From positions 620,001 to 684,000 of the forward strand of contig VJWN01000009.1 in NCBI GenBank assembly GCA_007644065.1: 64,000 nt of DNA, read 5' to 3'. Source of the DNA: Margaritispora aquatica (taxonomy: Eukaryota > Ascomycota > Leotiomycetes > Helotiales > Discinellaceae). Positions 48,810 to 58,263 of the stretch are shown here, piece by piece (position 1 is the first letter of the stretch; each line of letters starts with the position of its first letter). Under the pieces are notes generated by a model. It was not told the DNA's origin. It worked only from the letters and a program-made list of their open reading frames with translations, and did not search any database. The translations under genes were made by a program, and so were the position numbers.

Positions 48810-50022
48810 ATGTTTTCCTCATCTACTTTATACGCAACAGCTGCGTTGCTGGCTCTCGCCAATGCTCATGGTGTTATCCTCGCTGCACAGGGAGAAGCTG
48901 GATCAGTGGCTAGTGTTGGATTTCAAGGTTAGTACTTATGAAATATTCCCGCGAGGTGTTTGCTTGTTCCTCTTAGGCATTAACTAAATTTTGCCATAAA
49001 GTCGACAGCGCCATTGCAAGAAATTGCACAGGCATCAGTCCCTGCCAACAAGATACAACCATCATTCGCGATGCCGAGATCGCAGCAAACATCGTCAATG
49101 AGTGTGGACGCACAGAGCTGACTGGTAACATCGACGTGGGCGAGAACACTGAGAACGCCCTTGCAGCAGGAGCAGTTACTCAAGTGAAAGCCGGCACCTT
49201 GATGACGGTCACTATCCACCAAGTCAACGCTGACGGAGCCGGTCCTTATACCTGCGACATCGACATGACTAGTAAGCCTATACTCCCCCTTATACCACAT
49301 ATCCATCCATCCATACCTGAACCATGAACAGGAACAAACAATGCTAACACACCATCCCAGGTAACTCTGGTGTAATCTCCCAAAACCTAACCGTGACGAA
49401 CAACATCCCCGGCGTAAACGGTCTCTCGCAAGCCAAAACCCAAGACTTCAACATCACAGTCGCCATGCCCGACAACCTCGCCTGCACGGGTGCCTCAACA
49501 GGAAATGTCTGCACCGTTCGCTGCCGTAACAACGCCGTCGCCGGGCCCTTCGGCGGCTGCTTTGCCGTGCAACAGACGGACATCACCGCGGCCACGAACT
49601 CAGCAAACCAGCTGCAGACAGCCCAGACGCTCGAGGGCATTTCCGCCCAGATTGCGGAGAATCAAGTCGATCTCCCCGTCGCGATTGAGGCGAACAAGCA
49701 GCAAGGTACTGAGGAGGCAGTGGCTGGGTTGGCGGCCATGAACGCGTTGTTGGGTGTTAAGATCACGAGCTCGGCATCCCCAGTGCAAACACTTGCTGTG
49801 AGCAATGTTGATGGTGCCGCTGCTGTGGATGCAGCAAGTAGTGCTACCGCCACTAGCACGACGAAGAAAGCCAAGGCTACCAAGGCTTCGAAGACTGCTG
49901 CGGCTGCGAGTGTGAGTGCTGCCAGTGCGACTGCGACTGCTGCAACGACCAAGAAGGGAAAGGGAAATAACAATAAGAGGGCTATGAAGTGGGCCAAGAG
50001 AATGGTTGCTGAGGCCTTTTAA
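48810..50022 (+). CDS. Egh16-like secreted protein (Gas1/Mas3 family)
   Basis: Secreted protein of the Egh16/Gas1 family, known from appressoria and infection structures of plant-pathogenic fungi but also widespread in saprotrophs. Exons 48810-48927, 49002-49271 and 49361-50022 join to 349 aa. A signal peptide (MFSSSTLYATAALLALANA) is followed by HGVIL, so the mature protein would begin with His. Family features: RNCTGISPCQQDT, NIVNECGRTELTGNID, HQVNADGAGPYTCDID, LTVTNNIPG and CTVRCRNNAVAGPFGGCFAV; six or more Cys are likely disulfide-bonded. Residues beyond ~250 form a low-complexity Ala/Ser/Thr/Lys tail ending in a basic patch, unlike the compact core. Extracellular or wall location is inferred from the signal peptide. 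A role in virulence cannot be judged from sequence. Confidence 0.9.
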
Positions 50023-50192
50023 GTCCTTATCACGGAGAGTGTGCGAGAAGGGTTGGTGTATGGTTAGCATAAGTAGTGACGAGCATAAAGTAGATGGTGG
50101 AGGCATGTTTCTTGTATTAAAGTTATTGGATGCTCAAAAGCTATCTTGCAAACTCTAATTCCTTTGTCTCTAACACCCAGCCCATACTTTCT

Positions 50193-51487
50193 TCAAGTCG
50201 TAGGATGTAGAGGACGCAGAGGGAAAGCCATGTTGTTGAAATCAAAGGCTGGCTGTTCCTGAAAGGTCTCCATCCCATCCATTTCATCCATGTCCTCCAT
50301 TTCGTACATTCTCTTCATTCCATCCATAGCCTCAACCTCGTCAACGACCTCGATATCACGGCTTTTGCGGTTCAATTTGGCTTGTTGCTTGAGGCGACGT
50401 CGTTCCAGCGTGATTTGCTCCCGCTTGGCCTTGCGCGCTTTCAAGGAACCAGTCAGCTCATTGTTCTTGCGCTCTCGAACCCGATTGGCAAGGTCCTCGG
50501 TGTTGCTGTAGAACGCAATCTTCTCGCTCCAGTATCTTGCAATGTCGCCGGGATAGAAACCTTCGTAGCCGTTGACCCGTATTTCAGTCACATTAGCCAG
50601 TTTCCCATATTGTTCATTACCGTGAATGAACAAACACTCTAGACAAACACATGCATGAATAAAATTACCAGGGGAAACAAGAGGAAAACCACGTACCTGA
50701 TCCAAAGCAGCAATGAGCATCGTCTCTTTCTTCTCAAGCGGCACGTCGGTGATCCATTCATCCCACTTCTCCGTAACCACATCCTTCCACACCATTTCAA
50801 CTTTCTCACGCTCAAGCAAGGGCCCATTGTGCTTTTCCATCAACGCGATGAAATCATTGTACGAGCGAAATGTAGTCATGCTCACGAAACCACCCCTAAA
50901 CTTTCGTGGGAGCGCCAAGCCTGTCTCCACGTGTGTCGAGATGGAAGTCAAATCGTGGTCCTTCACAATATCACCAATATCCTGGCCCTCAACCTCGCGA
51001 TGTCTCCAGAAAGCTTCAGCATCAAATGTGTCCGTACCATCGACCTACAATCACCATCCCATCAACATCAGCATCAGCATCCACACACTCCTACTCCTCC
51101 TCTCCCACACCCTGACATCATCACTTCTCAAACCAAAGTAGTACGAACCTGCTTCAGCGCATCCTCCAACTTCTTCACCGTGTCCTCCTCGCTCAAGCCC
51201 TTCTCCTTGCCCCAAAACTCCCACCTCTCGCGCACCATTTTCTTCCACGACTCCTCGGCCCATCGCCTGGGATTCAGTTGCCTTCCTGCTTCCGGGGTAC
51301 AGAGCACACGCTTCAAGAAGCCAGCATAGGTTAGCTCGCCCGAGACGCGCACTAAATCGCCCTTGATGCGAGGGAGACCGCCGCGGGCTACGGTTGCAGC
51401 GCGACGCTCTGTTTTGCGGGCCTTGCGATCGTCCATCGCGCGAGCCTTGGCTTTGGCTTTGGCTTTGGCTTTGGCTTTGGGTGGCAT
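50193..51487 (-). CDS. Tandem-family protein A, two W/Y-rich modules (unknown function)
   Basis: I do not recognise this family. Exons 51487-51149, 51044-50697 and 50636-50193 (minus) give 376 aa. After a KAKAKAKA repeat, module 1 reads TYAGFLKRVL ... AEESWKKMVRERWEFWGKEK ... LEDALKQ, then VDGTDTFDAEAFW. Module 2 reads SYNDFIALMEKHNGPLLERE ... VWKDVVTEKWDEWI ... LIAALDQ, then VNGYEGFYPGDIARYW. The C-terminus is a charged coiled-coil-like stretch (~250-320) and a Met/Asp/Glu-rich tail. Introns follow the module-ending Gln, as in neighbours B and C. The last intron is uncertain: the acceptor used here (50637) keeps about 20 extra residues, while a more homologous junction before VNGYEGF shows CGG where CAG is expected. 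No signal peptide or membrane segment. Confidence 0.72.
51427..51481. repeat. GGCTTT hexamer repeat coding Lys-Ala
   Basis: About six GGCTTT units at the 5' end of gene A, translating on the minus strand to alternating Lys-Ala right after the initiator Met-Pro-Pro. An expansion-prone coding microsatellite. Confidence 0.8.
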
Positions 51488-52022
51488 GTTTGTGCCGGTT
51501 TGAATCGAAATCTGATGATGATCAGAAGTGTATATAGTTATTGAAATTTAGAAAAGAGAGATGGTTTGATATAAATGGTTTTTTGGGAGCGAGGGCGCGG
51601 AATCTCGCTTAGCTTATTGGCAGACACATTGTTGAATGCAGCGACATGGCGAAACACATACAAACAAGGCAAATTCAACATAGAGGTAAGTTCACCTTGC
51701 ATTAATCTCTATGGTAAATCGTTAAACGTGGCTAAGCACCAAACACCAATTTAAATGAATCACGGCACCTACATCTCAAAAACCCTGACTCAACTTTGCC
51801 TGTCTCTTTGCTATATCCTCACATGTGAATTTGCGGTTATTTCGAAACACATATGGCTCATCTAACGTTCACATTTTGTAGACTGGAAGTATAATGGAGA
51901 GCTAGCACATTTTGACGTAAAAAGGTCGCATCCTCTTTGCATCCGCCATCTCAATGAAAGCTTCCTCGCAAATCCACCAAAGACTAATAGCTAAGCTCTC
52001 CTGAGGTATCATATCTCGAATA
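51488..52022. other. Spacer between tandem-family genes A and B
   Basis: 535 bp with no open frame of note. It carries the promoter of gene A and the 3' end of gene B. Confidence 0.7.
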
Positions 52023-53311
52023 CTACTCACCCTTGCTTTTAGCCTCCTTGCTCTTCAACCTGGCATCGGCGAGAGTGGAATTGGTGTTCTTGGGTCTCAG
52101 CTTTCCCTCAATCGACAATTTCTCAGCCTTGACTTTCTTGAGAGTTGGTTCGTCGGCGTTGGTTGCGAGAAATCTACGCTTTGAAGTGATCTTAGCTTCG
52201 AACCTTGATTCTTCGGTCTCCTTCTTGATGTCTCCTTCTACGGCATTCTCTACCTTGCTCTTGAGGGTCCTAAGTTTGCCCTCTTTGAGCTTGGAATTGC
52301 TGTTCGTAGGACTGCCACCCTTTTGCTTTCTTTCCTTTGGCCTACTCTTCTTTCGCTGGCTCTCTTTAGCCTTGCTTTCGCGAACCTGTCCCTCAATCGA
52401 CTTGCTCTCCTCACGATCAAGCTTCTGGATAGAGGACTTTGCTTTCTCAATCTTGACTTGTCTTGGTACCATAGTCTTGTAGCTCATCGCCTTGGTCTTC
52501 TCTAGCCAATAGGTGTCGATATCTTCCTGATAGAACCCAGCATGTCCATCTGTCTACAACAAAAATCAGTAATCGCTCTACCCAAAAGAACAAAGACACC
52601 TACACATTGATCAAGGATATCTCTGAATAGTCTCTTCTTCTGATCAGGCAGCAGTTTTGTCTCCCAGTCCTTAGACTTCAGCTGCACAAAGTACTTCCAA
52701 ACAGATTCTGCCTTGGCGCGATCAAGAACAGGACCATTGACGCTATCGAGTCTCTTCAAGAACTCCCTGTATTTCTTTCCAATACAAACATTCTCAAAGC
52801 TCTCGGTGTACTTCGGCAGCTTCAGTCCAGTTTCTTCGTGAACACCATCGATTTGAGGTACTTGAACAGCCTTAGCTACCGGCTTCCAGAACTCGTTCAC
52901 CTCAAATCCAGGAAATCCATCAACCTAGATAATGCAACAGCACGAATCAGCGAAAGCACAATATCAACTGCAAAAAAAAACCACAGGAACAAAACTCAGT
53001 AAACATACCTGACTAAAAGCATGCTGCAACTCCGCATTACGCTCCTGCTCAGGTTTCTCCTTGCCCCAAGCCATCCACTTATTCCTCACCAGCCTGCGCC
53101 AAGCCTTTTCTGCAAATTTGCGACTGAATCCAGCGATCGATTTGGAACTGCGCATGGCTTCGAGGAAGTTCTTGTACGTGATGGTGTAGACAACGCGGTC
53201 AAAATCCTTGCCAGCATACATGGGAACTCCCTGAGTCTTGCCACCTTCAGCAGACGCAGACCTCTTTTTGTCCTCTACACGTCGACCAGCTGCTGCTCCG
53301 TTCTGAGGCAT
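52023..53311 (-). CDS. Tandem-family protein B, two W/Y-rich modules (unknown function)
   Basis: Paralogue of gene A; family unrecognised. Exons 53311-53009, 52924-52604 and 52553-52023 (minus) give 384 aa. Module 1: FDRVVYTITYKNFLEAMRSS ... FAEKAWRRLVRNKWMAWGKE ... LQHAFSQ, then VDGFPGFEVNEFW. Module 2: KYREFLKRLDSVNGPVLDRA ... SVWKYFVQLKSKDWE ... LFRDILDQC, then TDGHAGFYQEDIDTYW. The C-terminal third is very Lys/Ser/Glu-rich and likely disordered, with nuclear-signal-like clusters (KKSRPKERKQK). Both introns (52925-53008, 52554-52603) fall at the module ends. A nuclear location is a guess from basic content only. No enzyme motif, signal peptide or membrane helix is visible. Confidence 0.75.
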
Positions 53312-53625
53312 CCTGTCTTTTGGAGTTGTGTTGTATTTAGGATGTTGCTGTTTTGTTTTGTTTGAAGGCGGAGAGGTGAGGTCGATCTCGTGAAGCTTCC
53401 AGGGAAGGAGGCTTCTCGCTTAAGGTAAGGCTTGTAGAATTGGATGATGTCTGATTAGGTGCATATTTTGCTGTACTCTTAGTCTTCATACGTTTTATCA
53501 ATACTTATTTCCTCTCTAATGTTCACTATCATAAAGGGTTAGAGCGAGGATAACATTCTATTACGCTACATGCTTCCCTCATCAGACATGATAATAAGAG
53601 TACCCAACAACCAAAAACAACCACT
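53312..53625. other. Upstream flank of gene B
   Basis: 314 bp without a gene. It contains the gene B promoter and the 3' flank of the next minus-strand frame. Confidence 0.6.
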
Positions 53626-54558
53626 TCACTGCATACACAGTATCTTATCAAAGAAAGCACGTAATTTTTGCCTCCACGATCTTTTCGGCTCTACTGGTGG
53701 GCTATCTGTCGAGCGATCAGAAGGTGAACTCCCAGATTGTGAACTCTTATTTTTCGGCATCGGGATTCTAGTTCGCCATCCTTGCTTCCTTCGCCCATTA
53801 CCATTGTTTGCATTTTGCGAGCTTTCATTTTCTTGTTGTCCTAGGCTCGCTTGATTATGCTCGCTTGTCTCTTGATTTGGCTTTTGAGTTGCTTCGTGAG
53901 TTCGCTCACGATTTTCCTCCCGAGCTGACTCCTGACCTGGCTGCTGAGTTACTTCTGCTGTCTTGTTCTCGCTTGTCGCTTCATCCACTTTTCTTTTTGG
54001 GGGGTCAAAACTGAAATAGTCCATTTGCCCCTGAGGACGGCTTGGTCCCTCCCCCGCATTGTCGGACACATTATCAGAAACATCCCCATTGTAATTTTCC
54101 AATGCTCTACTCACACTATCACTGTCAATATAGCTTGGTTGCCCAGGAAGGTGACTTAGCCCCTCCCCGCCGTTGTCAGAAACATTGTCAGACACCACCC
54201 ACTGTAAAGTTCCGGGTGCGCTACTTGTAGGATAATTACCGAAATAGTTTTCAATGATATGGAGGGGACTTGGTTTCCTGTTGGCTTCGTCATATACTTC
54301 CGTATCAGGGTTTTTCAATGCTTTACCTGACCCCGTCGCATGACTTGGGTCCCCCTCATCTTCTTTACGATGCTCTTCGACCGCGCCACCAGCCTGCTTC
54401 ACGACTATGAAATTAGAAAGGACTTCTTGTCGACAGAGATAACTGGGTTCGCCTCCAGCTTTCTGTTTCTGCTCGAGTTCTGCTTCCTCTTCCACGGTTT
54501 CGATCTGGTCATGAACTGATGATTTGCTCTTTCGTTTGATCGTGCTTCTAATAATCAT
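53626..54558 (-). CDS. Hydrophilic low-complexity protein, possibly C-terminal exon of family gene C
   Basis: A 310-codon frame, Gln/Glu/Asn/Ser-rich and without a recognised domain. It contains an imperfect internal duplication: VVSDNVSDNGGEGLSHLPGQ and, ~40 residues on, DVSDNVSDNAGEGPSRPQGQ. The C-terminus is basic and amphipathic (PKRSWRQKLRAFFDKILCMQ). It lies 243 bp downstream of gene C on the same strand, and genes A and B end in similar charged disordered tails, so it may be spliced to gene C; I could not find splice sites that keep the frame. It could equally be a separate small gene starting at its first ATG. Confidence 0.5.
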   Translation of the reverse strand: MIIRSTIKRKSKSSVHDQIETVEEEAELEQKQKAGGEPSYLCRQEVLSNFIVVKQAGGAVEEHRKEDEGDPSHATGSGKALKNPDTEVYDEANRKPSPLHIIENYFGNYPTSSAPGTLQWVVSDNVSDNGGEGLSHLPGQPSYIDSDSVSRALENYNGDVSDNVSDNAGEGPSRPQGQMDYFSFDPPKRKVDEATSENKTAEVTQQPGQESAREENRERTHEATQKPNQETSEHNQASLGQQENESSQNANNGNGRRKQGWRTRIPMPKNKSSQSGSSPSDRSTDSPPVEPKRSWRQKLRAFFDKILCMQ

Positions 54559-54801
54559 CAGTACATCATGGACAGTGATACCTGGTTGTAATATGGCCTC
54601 ACGCGAATCCTGTGATGACGGAATCTTGCTCTCGCAAATGTTTGATGAACCCTACACTTTGCTGCTCGAGTCAGTTGCTGCTGTCAGAACCAAACGCCAA
54701 CTCTAGCTGGGATAGGCTCTTCGTTGCTGCCTGACAGATTGTATATGTAAGTTCAATAGGATATGTTCTCAAGTTTAATCGAAGGATAGTAGTCGCCCAA
54801 T

Positions 54802-55793
54802 TTAGTAGAATGTTCTCGTCAATACCCAAGTAGTATTTGCATCGACCAAGTCCAGTAGATCAATTTGTGTCAAACTCACCAAGCAATACCGCATCTCATC
54901 CTCATCATCCCAAATTCTTTGATAGAAATCCCATGCAGCATCCAACTCCACAACCGAGAAGCACGGCGAATTCACAAGAATAAGATTCTTGTAAAACTCG
55001 ACAATCGTCCTTGGATGCGGTGCCTCATTTGGTATTGCTAGACATGTGTAAGGGTCAAATAAATGTTTCTCACGGGAATCGTCCCACGCGGCTTCGTGAG
55101 CCCTTCGAAAAGCGCGGTGGCGGGCTTGTTTCTGTGCGAATTTCAATTGCTTCCAGTACGTCTTGGGCTCATAATTGGGAAGTTTGCGAGCATGCTAGAA
55201 AGGTAATGTTAGCAATTAAAATCAATACGCAGAGAACTAGCATCTACACACACCTGGTCGGACGCCTCGAGAAGCTCAGACTTCGAAATAATGATTTGTC
55301 TCCTCTTCAACCACCCAACATGTCTCTCCCAAGCCAGCTTCAGCACCAACCTCCAACTCCTCTCCACAGCACCAGAATCAAGGTGAACACTTTCTGGCAA
55401 CAATTCGATCAGAACATCCAAAAAGCCCTTGTAAGTGAGCTTATACACAAGATTATCGAAGGTCCTGCCGGCGAATGTACAGAGTAGGTAATGTCTAAAG
55501 AGAGTGGTGAAAATTGATTTCTTTATTGCTCGTTTGGAAAACATACTTTGGCCGCGTAGGGAGTGCTTCTGGAATAAGTTTTGTGCTGAGTATTTGATCC
55601 GCAGTGCGAGGTTTGCTTCGAGAGTATACATAGCTGACAAAATGGATCTGGTGGTGTATAGATATAAATATTTCATATCTTTATAAAGAAAGTAATGTGT
55701 GGGAGTTTGGGTTTCTGTTCTCAGCTCAGATGGAGTGTGACTTCCAACCATGTAGCCACCGACATGATTAATATTGGAAGGTACACTGGCCAC
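54802..55793 (-). CDS. Tandem-family protein C, diverged third copy (unknown function)
   Basis: Third relative of A and B. Exons 55793-55254 and 55194-54802 (minus). The open frame begins at a GTG; usable ATGs are at 55751, 55676, 55631 or 55544, so the N-terminus is uncertain. Module 1 is clear: FAGRTFDNLVYKLTYKGFLD ... AVERSWRLVLKLAWERHVGW ... LLEASDQ, then LPNYEPKTYW. It aligns by eye with gene B's YAGKDFDRVVYTITYKNFLE. Module 2 is degraded: TIVEFYKNLILVNSPCFSVV ... DAAWDFYQRIWDDED ... LVSLTQ. The intron after module 1 is at the conserved point. After the second Gln there is no GT donor, so the frame reads on to a stop about 22 codons later. Weaker conservation suggests relaxed constraint or a missing 3' exon. 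Confidence 0.6.
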
Positions 55794-56249
55794 TGCTTGA
55801 GATAGCTGGAAATAAGTACCTTTGCAACTTCTTCTAGCTACCTTTGAAGTACAATGACCAAGAAGCTCTAAAACTAGTCAAATTTGTCTTTTCAAGATCA
55901 AAAACAAGAATGTGGATTAGAGACACTAAAACTATGCGCGTGAGTCATCACCTACAAGCTGTAACACTAAATATTAAAAACGAGACTAACAGTGAAAATT
56001 ACAGAAAATACATACCTAGGGAGATTTGTGAATACGTAGAAGAGGACAGCACTTCTGAGGGAAGCAAGCCTACAGCCTACCACTCGCTTACTTGAGCCCT
56101 CAAGCAATCACTTGCCACTCAGTAAGTGCCGCTTTCAAGAATCACACTTGAAGGCTTCAAAACATTTGAGAAGTATTGGCACTTGCAACTATTCTCGCTT
56201 AGCTTCAAGAATTTGCATTCATAAAAACTCATGGCACCTATGCCTGTTC
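55794..56249. other. Spacer between gene C and aldo/keto reductase
   Basis: 456 bp with no credible gene; AT-rich. It serves as the upstream flank of gene C and the 3' flank of the reductase. Confidence 0.65.
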
Positions 56250-57410
56250 TTAATAACCCTGCCTCTCCTTTGGGGAATACCCTTCCTCCAAGTACTTGAT
56301 ATCATCCTCCGACAAACGCTTCTCACTCGCAAACTTCACACTCTCCACCGCTTGATCAATGCGCTCCTTACTACTCAAACCAATAATGGGGTTCACACCC
56401 TCCTTACTCAAACACCACGCCGTCGCCACTGTAGTCATCGACACCCCGAGTTTCTTCGCCACCTCCTCCACACGCTCGATGGTACGTTTATCGATCTCGG
56501 ACTCCTTGCTGCGGACCAGATAGTTGAGGAACTTATCGGTCTTCTCGCGCAGCGTGCTGCGGTCCGAGTAAGGGCGTGAAAGAGCACCGCGCGCAATGGG
56601 TGACCAAGGGATGAGGCCTACGCCAGCATCGCGGCAGTAGGGGATCATTTCGCGCTCTGTGGTCTGGTTAGATTGGTTATCAGACTGGAAAGTGGTGAAC
56701 CTGCCTTCTTCTCGGTAGAGTAAATTATAGTAATTTTGCATGGAAATGAATTTATGCCAATTATGCTTCTCGGCAATATTTTGCAAAGTCTGGAATTCCC
56801 AGGCTGCCATCTATTTCTCATTAGTATTCTCAAAATTTCAGTAGATGGAAAAAATTCAACTTACACTGCTAGCACCAATATACCTAACCTTCCCACTCTC
56901 CACCACGTCATTCAACGCCCGCATAATCTCCTCTCTCGGCGTATCTCGATCCAAACGATGAATTTGCAACACATCGATATACGTACCGAGCCTCTTGACA
57001 CTCCTATCCACCGCATCCAAAATATGCTTCCTGCTCAGTCCCACACTATTCACCATGGCGCCATCATTCGTGCTCATGGCCGCAATCGACGGCTGCGATC
57101 CATCATCTGAGACCCCAAAGTAGCACTTGCTGAGAATGACGACCTTGCTGCGAGGAATATCGTATTGCTTGAGCGCCTTGCCGATGATCTCCTCGGAGCG
57201 GCCGTTCGAGTACACGTCGGCTGTGTCCCAGGTGTTGAGACCGACGTCGTAGGCATGCTTGAGCAGAGGGAGGGCGGCGTCTTCGTTGAGACACCATTCT
57301 TGCCAGTCGGAGGATCCAAAGGACATGCAACCGAAGATCACCTTGGAGATCTTGAGCCCTGAGTTGCCGAGACGAGTATACTCCATCTTGGGAGCTTCCT
57401 TGGTAGACAT
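56250..57410 (-). CDS. Aldo/keto reductase (AKR, voltage-gated K+ channel beta-like group)
   Basis: NADP(H)-dependent oxidoreductase with a TIM-barrel fold, cytosolic; substrate unknown. Exons 57410-56865, 56810-56705 and 56656-56250 (minus) give 352 aa. The catalytic tetrad is visible: Asp62 and Tyr67 in DTADVYSNGRSEE, Lys95 in VILSKCYFG and His151 in DVLQIHRLD. Cofactor-binding segments include GLIPWSPIARGALSRP and PIIGLSSKERIDQAV. The second intron (56657-56704, 48 nt) needs a GC donor (GCAGGT) with a CTAAC branch site and CAG acceptor. Its removal gives the family-like NYYNLLYREEEREMIPYC. Retained, it would add 16 residues in frame. The gene points away from the tandem family's direction of growth and shows no link to it. 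Confidence 0.93.
56657..56704 (-). other. GC-AG intron in aldo/keto reductase
   Basis: 48-nt intron with donor GCAGGT, branch CTAAC and acceptor CACAG on the minus strand. The alternative GT donor four bases further in shifts the frame and destroys the conserved EREMIPYC continuation. Confidence 0.7.
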
Positions 57411-58263
57411 GGTATATCTGCCTTCGTGCTAGAGAGTGATGTGTGTTTGGAATGCTTTTGCGATTGCAAATGTTTGTTTGGGATAGATGTGAAGAGCAGT
57501 CTAAAGAGTAGAAATGAAAGATGAAGGGAGAAGAGAAACTTGAGGGGGGGGATACGCAGTACTTAAGCAAGAGGAGAAAAGGGAGAATACTTCCAGCACA
57601 GCTTTGCTTTCGCGTATGTTGGTGGATAAATGCTGGTAAATCGATGTTCTTGGACCCAAATTGGAGATAAGTGTTAAGAACGCTTGAACTTCTCCATGTG
57701 ATGGAGCCAATAGAACTTCCCAATGGCTGGAAGCATGCATAAAAACCAAGACAATATTGGTTGAAACTGTGACAAAAGCCCGTACGATGCGGATCTCCTT
57801 GAGAGCTCTCAAGAGCTACCCCGCTCTGCCACTATTTCCTGCTGTCTTAAGTCCTATCCCCGACTAATGTGCATTGGGAGTTCATAAAACGGAGACGAGC
57901 CCCTGAAATAATTCGGTTGTGCTCTAATATCTTTGAATGGATTTTTCGGCGATCGCTACTCATATCCCACTATCTAGGATGTTAGCTCCGATGTAGCAGG
58001 AGTGAAGCCAAATCCGACTGTTGTCCCCTAAAGACCTTCTCTGGAATGAGAAACCCCTTTGCAATGATCTGCCTTAACATGCCATGCTAATGCTCCAAAA
58101 CGCCATGCTCCCTATACCTTTTCCAGCAAAGATCCATCATGCAGCCCGTTACCATCCCATATCATACAGCATCAGTCCATACATAACTGGCTACATAGCC
58201 ACAGCAATTCCTACTATTTACCGCCAATCATATGCCCACTTATATTCTGAAACATCTCTTTGA
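57411..58263. other. Intergenic flank of reductase and CENP-X genes
   Basis: 853 bp, the promoter region of the minus-strand reductase and the 3' flank of the CENP-X gene. Overlapping short frames here look accidental. Confidence 0.65.

Noticed and set aside
49600..50106. 168-codon minus-strand frame
   Set aside because: Antisense of the last exon of the Egh16-like gene, created by its GC-rich Ala/Thr codons.
50193..57410. Idea that the tandem family and the aldo/keto reductase form a metabolic cluster
   Set aside because: There is no biosynthetic core enzyme, regulator or transporter beside them, and the family proteins show no enzyme motifs.
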